DNA of 64,000 nt, from the NCBI RefSeq assembly GCF_000313615.1, contig NZ_AMZQ01000008.1:1-64000 (forward strand), given 5' to 3'. This document shows positions 46,191-55,689 of the stretch, piece after piece. Both the position numbers and the translations under genes were made by a program. The notes beneath the pieces were generated by a model. The model did not search any database and was not told the origin of the DNA. It saw only the letters and a list, made by a program, of their open reading frames with translations. Source of the DNA: Campylobacter showae CSUNSWCD (GTDB taxonomy: Bacteria > Campylobacterota > Campylobacteria > Campylobacterales > Campylobacteraceae). Each line of letters begins with the position of its first letter. Position 1 is the stretch's first letter.

Positions 46191-46649
46191 TTGCGAGAGG
46201 AAAATTTAAACAAGCAAAAGGCTAGGCCGAAGTACGCTAAAAAGCTCGTGCAAAAGGCGAAAACAAAGCAAAGCGCGCGAACGAGGCTAGCGTTTTTAGC
46301 CGCGGCGGTCCTGATTTTAGCGGTAGAAATTTATATCGCGATCTGCGTGAAGGGCGGTTTCGTGCGCCACTACGCGGGCGATGTTTTGGCCGTTATCTTG
46401 CTTTATGCTTTGGCTCGGGCTGCATTTAGCACGCCGCCGTCAAATTTGCCGCTTAAAATTTTCGCGTTTGCGGCAGCTTTGGAGCTTGCGCAGTATTATG
46501 GCGTGGTGCAAATTTTAGGCATAGAAAATAAAATTTTAAAAGTAATGATCGGCGGGACGTTTGATTTTGCCGATTTGCTCTGCTATGCTGCAGGCTGCGT
46601 CCTAGCGGGCGTCTATGAAAAATTTGAAAAAAGGAGAAGCGATGGATAA
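46191..46649 (+). CDS. DUF2809-like small membrane protein
   Basis: The 152-residue protein has a basic N-terminus and about four membrane helices. The pattern FVRHYAGDVLAVILLYALAR, LELAQYYGVVQILGI and GTFDFADLLCYAAG matches the DUF2809 family as I remember it. The function of that family is unknown. The start is TTG 46191 with AAGGA upstream. It overlaps ttdA by eight bases, so it is translationally coupled to tartrate dehydratase. Codon use is GC-rich like ttdAB. Confidence 0.7.
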   Translation: MREENLNKQKARPKYAKKLVQKAKTKQSARTRLAFLAAAVLILAVEIYIAICVKGGFVRHYAGDVLAVILLYALARAAFSTPPSNLPLKIFAFAAALELAQYYGVVQILGIENKILKVMIGGTFDFADLLCYAAGCVLAGVYEKFEKRRSDG

Positions 46650-47541
46650 ACAAAAAGCCGTGCAAAAGATGACCGAGGTCATGGCTAAATTCGTCGGCTA
46701 CACGGGCAAGGTGTTGCCCGACGACGTAACTACGAAGCTGCGGGAGCTTAGCGAGCGCGAGACGCAGCCACTAGCGAAGGAGATCTACGAAACGATGTTT
46801 GAAAACCAGCGCCTGGCTAAGCAGCTAGACCGTCCGTCCTGTCAGGATACGGGCGTGATCCAGTTTTTCGTGCGTTGCGGCGCGAACTTCCCGCTCATAG
46901 GCGAGCTTGAGGAGCTACTACGAGAGGCTGTACTGAGGGCGACGCGCGAGGCTCCGCTGCGCCATAACAGCGTCGAGACGTTTGACGAGTACAACACCGG
47001 CAAAAACGTCGGCAAGGGCACGCCGAGCGTCTTTTGGGAGATCGTGTCAGATAGCGGCGAGTGCGAGATCCACACCTATATGGCGGGCGGCGGCTGTAGC
47101 CTGCCCGGCAAGGCAACCGTGCTGATGCCGGGGATGGGCTACGAGGGAGTCGTAAAATTCGTCATGGATATAATGACGAGCTACGGCATAAACGCCTGTC
47201 CTCCGCTGCTAGTGGGCGTAGGCGTGGGCACCTCGATCGACGTGGCATCCTTGCTATCTAAAAAAGCGCTGATGAGGCCGCTTGGCTCGCAAAACCCAAA
47301 CGAGCGCGCCGCGCTAACCGAAAAGCTACTCGAAGAGGGCATAAATAAAATCGGCCTGGGCCCGCAAGGCATGAGCGGCGCAAGCTCTGTGATGGGCGTG
47401 CATATCGAAAACTGCGCCCGCCACCCCAGCGTCATCGCCGTCGCCGTAAACGTGGGCTGCTGGTCGCACCGCAAAGGCCACATCGTCTGGGACGCGGGGC
47501 TAAATTTTGCCGTAAAATCGCACAAGGAGTTCGCGCTATGA
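46642..47541 (+). CDS. ttdA: L(+)-tartrate dehydratase subunit alpha
   Basis: TtdAB dehydrates L-tartrate to oxaloacetate using a [4Fe-4S] cluster. The frame is open from 46615, but ATG 46642 has AAGGAG five bases upstream and gives 299 residues, the size of E. coli TtdA. Shared stretches include RPSCQDTG (C67), [21 protein letters not shown] (C152), [12 protein letters not shown] (C186) and [17 protein letters not shown]; the three cysteines are likely cluster ligands. Two-subunit class I fumarases are related, so fumarase activity is an alternative, but the beta partner is clearly TtdB-like. Confidence 0.88.
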   Translation: MDKQKAVQKMTEVMAKFVGYTGKVLPDDVTTKLRELSERETQPLAKEIYETMFENQRLAKQLDRPSCQDTGVIQFFVRCGANFPLIGELEELLREAVLRATREAPLRHNSVETFDEYNTGKNVGKGTPSVFWEIVSDSGECEIHTYMAGGGCSLPGKATVLMPGMGYEGVVKFVMDIMTSYGINACPPLLVGVGVGTSIDVASLLSKKALMRPLGSQNPNERAALTEKLLEEGINKIGLGPQGMSGASSVMGVHIENCARHPSVIAVAVNVGCWSHRKGHIVWDAGLNFAVKSHKEFAL

Positions 47542-48149
47542 GTAAGAAAATTTTAACCACGCCGATCAAGGCCGAGGATCTGGCCGACATCAAAATCGGC
47601 GACGTGATATACCTCAGCGGGCACATCGTCACCTGCCGCGACGTGCCGCACAGACGCGTCGTGCAGGAGGGTCGCGACCTACCGCTAAATATAGCAGGCG
47701 GCGCGATCCTGCACGCTGGACCGATCATCAGAAAAACGGGCGATAAAAGCTTTGAGATGGTCTCGGTGGGGCCGACTACCAGCATGCGAATGGAGAAATT
47801 TGAGCGCGAGTTTATCGCTAAAACGGGCGTGCGCCTGATCGTGGGCAAAGGCGGTATGGGCGAGGTCACGATGAGCGGCTGCAAGGAGTTTGGCGCGATA
47901 CACTGCGTATTTCCGGCAGGCTGCGCGGTGGTGGCCGCGACGCAGGTCGAGCAGATCGAAAGCGCGGACTGGACGGAGCTTGGGATGCCTGAGACGCTGT
48001 GGAAGTGCCGCGTGAAGGAGTTTGGTCCGCTCATCGTCTCGATCGATGCGCACGGAAACAATCTTTTCGAGCAGAACAAGGTCAAATTTAACGAGAAAAA
48101 GGATGCGGCGCTGGCTGAAATTTTACCGCAGGTCGGGTTTATAAAGTAG
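47538..48149 (+). CDS. ttdB: L(+)-tartrate dehydratase subunit beta
   Basis: The 203-residue beta subunit closely follows E. coli TtdB from memory: [20 protein letters not shown] at the start, [42 protein letters not shown] and [20 protein letters not shown]. It overlaps ttdA by ATGA. A terminator hairpin follows 18 bases after the stop. With the nearby Dcu transporter it suggests use of tartrate or a related acid as electron sink through oxaloacetate, malate and fumarate. Confidence 0.9.
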   Translation: MSKKILTTPIKAEDLADIKIGDVIYLSGHIVTCRDVPHRRVVQEGRDLPLNIAGGAILHAGPIIRKTGDKSFEMVSVGPTTSMRMEKFEREFIAKTGVRLIVGKGGMGEVTMSGCKEFGAIHCVFPAGCAVVAATQVEQIESADWTELGMPETLWKCRVKEFGPLIVSIDAHGNNLFEQNKVKFNEKKDAALAEILPQVGFIK

Positions 48150-48167
48150 TTAAATTTGAGCGACTTG

Positions 48168-48198
48168 CGCAAAACGCGCATACGCGGTTTTGCGTTTT
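48168..48198 (+). terminator. Intrinsic terminator after ttdB
   Basis: CGCAAAAC (48168-48175) pairs with GTTTTGCG (48187-48194). The 11-nt loop can pair further (GCG/CGC), and TTTTAT follows. It lies 18 bases after the ttdB stop, so it closes the lar-ttd direction of transcription. Confidence 0.8.
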
Positions 48199-48435
48199 AT
48201 AAATTTACTCTAAAAAGAGAGCTTTGATGAGTTATTTTACATGCCTTGCTTGCTAATCCGCCTTGGCTTAGAAGCGCAAAACGGATTATGCTCGTAGTAT
48301 CATTTAAATCAGCACGAAAACTAGCTTTTGGATATTGTTGTTTGCGTATGTCTAGAAAAATTTATGCCAAAACGGATTTTTTCGGTAAAATTTACTCAGC
48401 CGCAGTATAAAAGTATAAAAATTAAAAGGATAAAA

Positions 48436-49266
48436 ATGAAAAATTTATTTTATGCAACATTCGCTGTTTTGCTTGTTTTTACGGCAGCTAGCCGAGCTGA
48501 GGAATTTGATGCCAAACAAAAAGAGCTTTTTGCTAAGCAGTTCAATAAATACGCAAATCTCTGCCAACAAAAAGACGCCCTAGCCTGCGAACAAATTTTT
48601 TCGATGCATAAAGAAGGCGAGATAGAAAACGACGAAAAAATTATGCAAGAATCAATGGAAAATCTAGATAAATTATGCGCCGAAAAAAATTTAAACGCCT
48701 GCTTGATACTAGGTAACATCTACTCAATAAACAAAAAGTACAAAGACTTTGAAAAAGCGGCTAAAATTTTAAGCCCGATGTGCGAAAGCGGGAATCAAGA
48801 CGCCTGCGCGCTTTACGGAGGCGTATTTAGAGAAAAAGGAGAGTCAAAGCGAGCCGTGGAGCTTTTTAATCAAGCATGCGATAAAGGCTCCGCTCGCGGA
48901 TGCGATCTTCTTGGTCGTTACTACTACAGGGAAGATATGGAGCAGGCGTATTTCTATACGAAACAAGCTTGTGCAATGAACGAGAAAATGTGCTATGGAC
49001 ATGGACTCGTACTACGAGAAGCGGGCGAATACATTGACGCGTTTTATGCTTTCGAGAAATCCTGCTATAGCCAAAAATATAATATTATCTCTTGCCTGAT
49101 GGCGGATTTAACCTATCAGCATAGCATAGTAGCAAGTCTTATTGAAGCACCAAGAAAATTATATATTAAGCTTTGTAAACAAGCGCCTTATATGAAAAAC
49201 GACTTTTGCAAAAAAGCTAAAAATACTCCGCCTTCTCGTACTTTTTTACCGGTAACAAAGCCGTAA
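48436..49266 (+). CDS. Hcp-like secreted Sel1-repeat protein
   Basis: The frame opens at 48328, but ATG 48436 with AAAAGGA five bases upstream starts a clear signal peptide (MKNLFYATFAVLLVFTAASRA), giving 276 residues. The mature part is built of helical repeats with spaced cysteines, such as LCAEKNLNACLILGNIY, GNQDACALYGGVF and ACDKGSARGCDLLGRYYY. This is the layout of Helicobacter cysteine-rich (Hcp) Sel1-like proteins, where cysteine pairs form disulfides within each repeat. Function is unknown; Hcp proteins are secreted and seen by the host immune system. A degenerate second copy follows directly. Confidence 0.8.
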   Translation: MKNLFYATFAVLLVFTAASRAEEFDAKQKELFAKQFNKYANLCQQKDALACEQIFSMHKEGEIENDEKIMQESMENLDKLCAEKNLNACLILGNIYSINKKYKDFEKAAKILSPMCESGNQDACALYGGVFREKGESKRAVELFNQACDKGSARGCDLLGRYYYREDMEQAYFYTKQACAMNEKMCYGHGLVLREAGEYIDAFYAFEKSCYSQKYNIISCLMADLTYQHSIVASLIEAPRKLYIKLCKQAPYMKNDFCKKAKNTPPSRTFLPVTKP

Positions 49267-49470
49267 TAGCCTTTGTATTAAATCAAATTTGATTCGAGTT
49301 TTTTAACCTAATTTAGATCTAGATTTGCCTTTGATGTTTTTGGCTTGTATTTTAAACCGAAGCGATATTCATTATCTGATGCATATTTAGAAAAATTATA
49401 TTCGAGTAGAAATTTTACGGCAAATTTTTGCCTAACTACGAAAACGGCATCAAAGATTAAAAGGATAAAA

Positions 49471-50179
49471 ATGAAAAATTTATTTTCTGTTACATTTGCG
49501 ATTTTGCTTGTTTTTACGGTAGCTAGCCGAGCAGAATAACTAAATGCTAAACAAAAAGAGCTTTGGAATAAGAAATTTAGCGAATACGTAAATAGCTGCG
49601 AGCAAAAAGACGCGCAAAAATGCTGTAGAAAATCTAGGAAAACTATGTATAAACGGCGATTTTGACGCTTGTTTGATACAAGGCAGAATCCATACGAAAA
49701 GCAAAGACTACAAAAAAGCCGCTGAAATTTTAAGCACGATGCGCGAAGACGGAAACCAAGATGCCTGCGCGCTTTACGGAAAAGTTTTAAAAGAAAACAA
49801 CAAGCCACAACGGGCAATAAAACTTTACAAGCAGGCATGCGACAAAGGCTCGGCACGCTGTTGCGAACTCTTGGGCGATTACTACGAAACACGATCGGAA
49901 CAGGCGTATTTTTATGCGAACAAAGCCTGCAAAATAGACAAACAAAGGTGTCTTTTGTTAGGAGGTATCTTATGCTTTGAAGACAAATTCGTACAATCGT
50001 TTAAAGCTGCAGAAAAATCCTGCTATAGCCAAAAATACTACATTTCTTCTTGCCTTATGGCGGCTATGGCTTACGAAAACAAACTAAAGAATTTTATGAA
50101 AAAGCCAAAGAAACTATACTCTACTCTTTGTGAGCGAGCGCCGCATAGAAAAGAAGACTTTTGTGTCGAGGCTCGGTAA
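49471..50179 (+). pseudogene. Degenerate tandem copy of the Hcp-like Sel1 gene
   Basis: The 5' end repeats the upstream gene almost exactly: ATTAAAAGGATAAAAATG, then a signal peptide reading NLFSVTFAILLVFTVASRAE. A TAA stop (49537-49539) stands where the intact copy has GAA. Reading on, codons still match (NAKQKEL), then a segment of about 90 bp is missing and the frame changes. The Sel1 part resumes in the frame that runs to 50179 (YKQACDKGSARCCELLGDYY). It is therefore a duplicated and decayed paralogue. Re-initiation at an internal start such as 49673 could still give a leaderless fragment. Confidence 0.75.
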
Positions 50180-50335
50180 TTGCCGTGCGATTTTACCGTG
50201 CGTAGTCGCTTTTGCCCATAAGCGAATCGGGACTAGACTTTTTAAATTTACCATACTATATTTACCTTAAATTTATCCGTCCAGGTTGATCGGTTAAATT
50301 TAAAAACTTATCGTCGTTGCGCTCACAAACTTAGC

Positions 50336-50373
50336 CGGCAAATTTGACGCAGGCTAAACGCTCAAATTTGCCG
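50336..50373. terminator. Hairpin at the end of polA
   Basis: CGGCAAATTTGA (50336-50347) and TCAAATTTGCCG (50362-50373) are perfect 12-bp complements with a 14-nt loop, starting two bases beyond the polA stop. On the plus strand the hairpin is followed by TTTTACTT, so it could also end transcripts from the Hcp-like genes. The gap 50180-50335 shows no other feature. Confidence 0.55.
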
Positions 50374-50375
50374 TT

Positions 50376-53030
50376 TTACTTCAACTCACCCCAATCCTTC
50401 GCCACATTTAGGCTCGTTTTTAGCGGCACGTTTAGTTTGTAAATTTCTTGCATTATCTTTTGCGCCGCTACGCCAAACTCCTCCGCGTAGCCGTCCTGCA
50501 CCTCGAAAATCAGCTCGTCGTGTATCTGCAAAAGCATTCTAGCGCGCGAGCTTAAAAGCGGGCGGATCTTTACCATCGCCATCTTGATGATATCGGCAGC
50601 CGAGCCTTGAAATATCGTATTTACAGCCTCGCGCTCATACATCGCCGTTTGCATCGGCGTCGCGGCAGTAAAATCAAACAACCGCTTTCTACCCAGCAGC
50701 GTGCGCACGAAGCCCTCGTTTTTCGCGGCCGTTTTTATCCCCTCTAAAAAGCCCTTTATCGTAGGGAAAGCTTTAAAATAGCGCTCGATATACTCCTTTG
50801 CCTCGGCGCGCGTGATGCCGACTTGCCCCGCTAGCTTGCTCGAGCCCATGCCGTAGATGAGGCCAAAATTTATACTCTTAGCCACCGAGCGGTTTTGCCC
50901 CTCGGCGCTACCAAATATACTAATCGCCGTGCGCGCGTGGATGTCCTCGTCGTTTGCAAACGCCCGCAAAAGCGCCTCGTCGCGGCTAAAGTGCGCGAGC
51001 AGTCGCAGCTCGATCTGGCTGTAGTCAAGACCCACGAAGCTAAAGCCGCTTTTGGCCTCAAAGCAGCCTCGCACGTCTTTAGCTAGCGCACCGCGAGCCG
51101 GGATATTTTGCAGGTTCGGATTTTTAGACGAGAGTCTGCCGGTGCTCGTTCCCGTCTGGATAAAGTTCGTGTATATCCTGCTGTCGGCGTCTTTTTTAGC
51201 CAAATTTAGTAGCGGCTCGCAGTATGTGCTTTGCAGCTTATATAGCTCGCGGTACTCGAGTAGTTTAGGGATGACGGGATGCTCCTCGGTGAGCTCGGCT
51301 AGCACGGCTTCGTCGGTGCTGTAGCCAGTTTTGGTCTTTTTCTTTACGGGTAGTTTTAGATGTTCAAACAGCACCGAGCCTAGCTGCTTAACGGAGTTAA
51401 TATTAAAATTTTCGCCCGTTAGCTCGTAAATTTCGCTCGTTAGGGCCTTGATCTTAGCGTCGTTTCGCAGGATCAAATTTTGCATTTTCTCCTGGTTTAT
51501 AGCGATACCCTCGCGCTCCATATCAAAAAGCGTGAGGATGAAAGGAAACTCGTGCTTGCCTGCAAGTGCGAGCAACTCGGGATCAAGCAAATTTAAAAAG
51601 CTTTTGTAAAACTTCAGCGTTATCCACGCGTCCTCAGCGGCGTATTTGGCGGCATTTTCAAGAGCTACGGACGCGAAGGTCTCGCCGCGCTTTACTACGT
51701 CTTCAAATTTGATCGTATCGTAGTCGTAGAGCCGCTTAGCTAGCGCGTCCATACCCACGCTTGAGCTTGGATCCATGAGCCATGCTAGTATCATCGTGTC
51801 TTTAAAATTTACGGGCGGCTCAAGCCCCAAATTTCGCTTTACGACCTTAAAATCATACTTTAAATTTTGCCCGATCACGCAGCCTTTGTAAATTTGCCCT
51901 ATCGCCCAGGCGGCAAATTTCTCGCTCACCTGCTTCGGCGCACCCAGATACTCGTGCGCCACGGGCACGTAGTAGGCCTCCTCGTCGTTAAAGCAAAAGC
52001 TAAAGCCGACCAGGCGGGCGTTTTGCGTATCGACGTCCGTGGTCTCGGTGTCAAACGCCACGAGCGTGTCCGCGTCAACGTTTGCCAGCAGTCGCTCGAT
52101 CTCATTCTCGTCCGTTAAAAGTCGCGCGTTAAAGCCGAGCTTAAAATCCGCATTTTCGCCTGCGTCTTGGCTATTTTGCAGCGCTTTTAAAAGGCGGTTT
52201 AGATCGTATTCGCGCAGAGTATCAGCGACTTTTACGAGCGGATTTTGCTCGGGAAATTCCGCCCTTTTTAGATCGAGCACGTCCGGCACGTCGTCAAAGA
52301 GCGAGGTTAGGCGCTTGCTCAAAAACGCGCTCTCTCGCCCTTCTGCTAGCATCCCGCGGATACGTTCGTTTCGCACTAGCGGCAGGTTTTCGTAGATGCC
52401 CTCTAGGCTGCCAAATTCGTTTAGTAGCTTTTTGGCGCCCACCGCGCCGATACCTTTGACGCCCGGGATATTATCCGAGCTATCGCCAGCGATCGCGAGA
52501 AAATCGCGTATGCAGCTTGGCGGAACGCCGTATTTTTCTATGCAGCTCGCGCTATCGTGATCGATCTTGCTTTGCGGGCTGTAGATGCTTACTTTGCCGT
52601 CCTCGATGAGCTGATAGAGGTCCTTATCATGCGTTACGATACGTACAAATATATCCCGCTGCTTGCACTCCTTTACGACGCTAGCGATGATGTCGTCAGC
52701 CTCGTAGCCTTCACGGCTCACGGCGGCTAGACCCATTTTTTCTATCATTTCGATGCACACGGGCAGCTGCTCTTTTAGCGCAGCGGGTGGCTCGGAGCGG
52801 TTGGCTTTGTATTCGCCCAGGATCTCGTGGCGCAACGTTTTGCCCTTGCTATCTAACGCAAAGATGATGTAGTCGCTGGCAAACTCCTGACGCAGATTCA
52901 TGATAAAGCTAGCAAAGCCGCTCACCATGCCGCTTGGCTTGCCTTCGCGGTTTTTTAGTCCGCTCATCGCGTAGTAAAGTCTGAAAAAAAATCCGAAAGT
53001 GTCGATGATCGTTAGTGTTTTTTGGCTCAT
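50376..53030 (-). CDS. polA: DNA polymerase I
   Basis: PolA fills repair gaps and removes RNA primers. The 884-residue protein has all three domains. The N-terminal 5'-3' nuclease carries ALDSKGKTLRHE, GYEADDIIA and GDSSDNIPGVKGIG. The 3'-5' exonuclease has its acidic residues (FDTETTD, NLKYDFKV, AAEDAW), so proofreading is probably retained. The polymerase domain has DYSQIELRLLAHFS, RSVAKSINFGLIYGMG and QIHDELIFEV. Length is standard. In C. jejuni polA lies beside motA/motB and flhB; here an 11-kb block separates it from flhB. Confidence 0.97.
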   Translation of the reverse strand: MSQKTLTIIDTFGFFFRLYYAMSGLKNREGKPSGMVSGFASFIMNLRQEFASDYIIFALDSKGKTLRHEILGEYKANRSEPPAALKEQLPVCIEMIEKMGLAAVSREGYEADDIIASVVKECKQRDIFVRIVTHDKDLYQLIEDGKVSIYSPQSKIDHDSASCIEKYGVPPSCIRDFLAIAGDSSDNIPGVKGIGAVGAKKLLNEFGSLEGIYENLPLVRNERIRGMLAEGRESAFLSKRLTSLFDDVPDVLDLKRAEFPEQNPLVKVADTLREYDLNRLLKALQNSQDAGENADFKLGFNARLLTDENEIERLLANVDADTLVAFDTETTDVDTQNARLVGFSFCFNDEEAYYVPVAHEYLGAPKQVSEKFAAWAIGQIYKGCVIGQNLKYDFKVVKRNLGLEPPVNFKDTMILAWLMDPSSSVGMDALAKRLYDYDTIKFEDVVKRGETFASVALENAAKYAAEDAWITLKFYKSFLNLLDPELLALAGKHEFPFILTLFDMEREGIAINQEKMQNLILRNDAKIKALTSEIYELTGENFNINSVKQLGSVLFEHLKLPVKKKTKTGYSTDEAVLAELTEEHPVIPKLLEYRELYKLQSTYCEPLLNLAKKDADSRIYTNFIQTGTSTGRLSSKNPNLQNIPARGALAKDVRGCFEAKSGFSFVGLDYSQIELRLLAHFSRDEALLRAFANDEDIHARTAISIFGSAEGQNRSVAKSINFGLIYGMGSSKLAGQVGITRAEAKEYIERYFKAFPTIKGFLEGIKTAAKNEGFVRTLLGRKRLFDFTAATPMQTAMYEREAVNTIFQGSAADIIKMAMVKIRPLLSSRARMLLQIHDELIFEVQDGYAEEFGVAAQKIMQEIYKLNVPLKTSLNVAKDWGELK

Positions 53031-53188
53031 TTTTTATCCTTTTTTTGGGCTAATTTTACAAATTTTAGGCAAAAAAACGGCTGATTTGAGGCAAATTTAA
53101 AATTTAGCGACGCGGGTCAAGCGCAGACGCGGTCAAATTTGAGTTAAATTTGACGCTAAATTTGAGTGGGTAAATTTAAAAAGTAGTC

Positions 53189-53222
53189 AAATTTGAGCGG
53201 CCAAATTTAACCGCTCAAATTT
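53189..53222 (-). terminator. Terminator-like hairpin after the TorA-type gene
   Basis: AAATTTGAGCGG (53189-53200) pairs perfectly with CCGCTCAAATTT (53211-53222) around a 10-nt loop. On the minus strand it begins 14 bases after the stop codon and is followed by GACTACTTTTTAAA. The whole 205-bp gap to polA is crowded with AAATTT words. Confidence 0.6.
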
Positions 53223-53235
53223 AAATCGTAAAAGC

Positions 53236-55689
53236 CTAAGCCTCTATCGTCACAGGCCTATCAAACGCCGTTATGCTCGGCAGTTCGCCTTTAAATTTCT
53301 CGACCTGCACCATGCTCGTGTGCGCAGTGTTGCTTTGCGAGAGCTGCGAGCTAGGCACGTCCTTGGTTAGTACGTTTATGTTGCCGTGTTTGCACAGGCT
53401 TTTCTCGCCCCAAACAGCCGGGTCGTACCACGCGCCCTCGCTTACGATCACGACGTTATCTTGCGCGGTGTCGCTCACCAGCGCGCCGCAGAGGATCTCG
53501 CCTCGGTCGTTGTAGATCCTCACTACGTCGCCCGTTTTTATGCCGCGCGCCTTTGCCGTGGCGGGGCTGATGAGTGCGGGTTCGCGGTTTGCGATCTCGG
53601 AGTAGTTGCGAAGCAGTGAGCTGTTTAGCTGCGAGTGGAGCCTAAATTTAGAGTGCGCGCCGCTGATGGCGATAGGATACTTGCTCACGTCGCCGCCCAG
53701 CCACTCAAACGGCTCCATCCACGTCGCGTGCGGCGGGCAGTCGGGATAACCTAGCTTTTCGACCGCTTCGGAGTATAGCTCGATCTTGCCCGACGGCGTT
53801 TTCAGCGCGTTTTTCTCGGGATCGGCGCGGAAGTCAGCGTAGTTTGTGAAGTAGCGCTTTTTCTCGTCGATCTTATCAAATTTGACATATCCTTTTTGCC
53901 AAAACTCCTCAAATTTTGGCATCGCTATACCCATACCCTCGGCTTTTGCAGCAGCGTCGGCATAAATTTCCTTCACCCACTCAAGTTCCGTTTTGCCCTC
54001 GCTAAAGGCCTGCTCGTACTCCTCGCCCCACTGCGCGCAGATGAGCCGCGCGATCTCAAAGTCGCTCTTGCTCTCGCCCGCGGGCTTTACTAGCGGCTTA
54101 ATCGCAAAAAGGTATTCGCTAGTAGAGTTTGCAAACTCTATGTCCGTGCGCTCGCATTCTAGCGCTGCCGGTAGTACGATATCGCTGAGCCTCGCCGTAC
54201 TCGTCCAAAACGGCTCTGTGGTGATGATCGCTTCGATCTTTTTCATCGCCGCGACCGCGCGGTTGGTGTCGGGGTGCCGGGTGAAGGTCGAGCCGTTGGC
54301 GTTAAACATCACTCTAATGTGTGGCATGACGTATTTTTTGCCGTTGCGCTCGATTTCTTTGCCCGGCTCCATGATCGCGTCTATGAGCCTGCTGTTTGGT
54401 ATCTCGTGGTATTTAGCCTTAGCTAGTTTGCCTTGCGGGGCGATGTATTTTTCGTTTACCGCCGGGTTAAAAGCCTGAAGCTTTGGCGCGACGAAGCTGA
54501 TATCGGCGTTTTTATGCATCTGATCGTTCATCACGTAGCCGCGTCCGGTCTTGCCGATGTCGCCTAACATCGCCGCTAGAGTTATCAGCGCCCAGTACGC
54601 CATCTCGCCGTGGTGCTGGCGCTGGATAGAGTAGCCCGTGACGATGAGCGCGTCTTTTTTAGCCAGCGTACCCGCTAGCTCTTTTAGCTCCTTTTCGCTC
54701 ACGCCGCAAATTTTACTCGCCCATTTTAGATCCTTTTTCACGCCGTCTTTCGCGCCCGTGAAATAATCCTTAAATTTATCAAACCCGACCGTGTAACGTT
54801 CTATAAATTCCTTGCCGTAAAGGCCGTTTTCGTAAAGATAATCGCAAAGTCCGATCAGCATCGCCGTATCGGTGCAAGGGCGCACGGCTAGATACTCCGC
54901 GCCGAAATACTCCGCCGTTTCGTTGCGGTAGACGTCAACGCTGTAAATTTTCATCTCGCCTTTTTTAAATTTATCCTTCATAATCTCGTAGTAGGCGTAG
55001 GAGTTGTGCATCGGAACGCCGATAGCGATCTTGTTTGAAACGACGGGATTCGTGCCCCAAAATACGATCGTCTTGGCCTCCTTTACCACGCCCTCCCAGC
55101 GCGTCGGAGCGTGAGTCGGATCGATAGAGCCCGTCACGTGAGGCAAAAACGCAGTCGCTGCGCCGTAAGAGTAGCCGCCAAGCTCGCTCACGTAGCCGCC
55201 AAGCGCGTTTAGCATGCGTTTTGCGGTGCGCTGCGAGTGACCGACCTTGCCGAGGCTGCCCCACTGATAAAGCTGTCCGTAAATGGCCTCCGAGCCGTAT
55301 TTGTCGAAGTTTTCTTTTAAAATTTTAGCGCTTAGCTTTATCGCCTCGTCCCAGCTAACGCGCACGAAGGGCTCTTTGCCGCGAAGCTCGGGCTTTGGAT
55401 CTGAGGGATCAGCAAGGAAGCTTTTGCGCACGTAGGGGTATTTCACGCGCGTTTCGTTTTGGATGTGATCGCTTAGGGCGTTGTTTAGCACCGTTGGCAT
55501 CGCGTCGCCCTCAAACGGCTCAGTACCAACGACTCTGCCGCCGATGGTTTTTACGTAAAACGCGCCGAATTTATTCGCACAAAGCCCCATCTGCTCGTCA
55601 AATATCGCCTGCGCCGCCGCGTCAAACTGTTTTGCTTGCGCCGAAGCTGCCGCGAGCGCGCCTAGTTTTAGAAAATCTCGTCTTTTCAT
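53236..55689 (-). CDS. torA: Tat-exported molybdopterin oxidoreductase (TorA/DMSO reductase family)
   Basis: The 817-residue protein starts MKRRDFLKLGALAAASAQA, a twin-arginine signal (RRDFLK), so it is exported folded to the periplasm. There is no N-terminal iron-sulfur cysteine motif. GGYSYGAATAFLPHVTG places a serine at the molybdenum-ligand position, as in TorA, DorA and BisC. Other family marks are FWGTNPVVSNKIA, GHSQRTAKRM and SRYP-like C-terminal cap motifs. It probably reduces TMAO, DMSO or another N-/S-oxide; substrate is not readable. The c-type cytochrome partner found beside the C. jejuni homologue is not adjacent here. Confidence 0.88.
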   Translation of the reverse strand: MKRRDFLKLGALAAASAQAKQFDAAAQAIFDEQMGLCANKFGAFYVKTIGGRVVGTEPFEGDAMPTVLNNALSDHIQNETRVKYPYVRKSFLADPSDPKPELRGKEPFVRVSWDEAIKLSAKILKENFDKYGSEAIYGQLYQWGSLGKVGHSQRTAKRMLNALGGYVSELGGYSYGAATAFLPHVTGSIDPTHAPTRWEGVVKEAKTIVFWGTNPVVSNKIAIGVPMHNSYAYYEIMKDKFKKGEMKIYSVDVYRNETAEYFGAEYLAVRPCTDTAMLIGLCDYLYENGLYGKEFIERYTVGFDKFKDYFTGAKDGVKKDLKWASKICGVSEKELKELAGTLAKKDALIVTGYSIQRQHHGEMAYWALITLAAMLGDIGKTGRGYVMNDQMHKNADISFVAPKLQAFNPAVNEKYIAPQGKLAKAKYHEIPNSRLIDAIMEPGKEIERNGKKYVMPHIRVMFNANGSTFTRHPDTNRAVAAMKKIEAIITTEPFWTSTARLSDIVLPAALECERTDIEFANSTSEYLFAIKPLVKPAGESKSDFEIARLICAQWGEEYEQAFSEGKTELEWVKEIYADAAAKAEGMGIAMPKFEEFWQKGYVKFDKIDEKKRYFTNYADFRADPEKNALKTPSGKIELYSEAVEKLGYPDCPPHATWMEPFEWLGGDVSKYPIAISGAHSKFRLHSQLNSSLLRNYSEIANREPALISPATAKARGIKTGDVVRIYNDRGEILCGALVSDTAQDNVVIVSEGAWYDPAVWGEKSLCKHGNINVLTKDVPSSQLSQSNTAHTSMVQVEKFKGELPSITAFDRPVTIEA

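Noticed and set aside
47432-48181. 249-codon minus-strand open frame across ttdA/ttdB
   Set aside because: It is fully antisense to ttdB, a well recognised gene; composition (Arg/Ser/Pro) is that of a shadow.
49308-49892. 194-codon minus-strand frame over the decayed Hcp-like copy
   Set aside because: Antisense to a recognisable pseudogene with Sel1 repeats; Phe/Cys/Ser-rich shadow.
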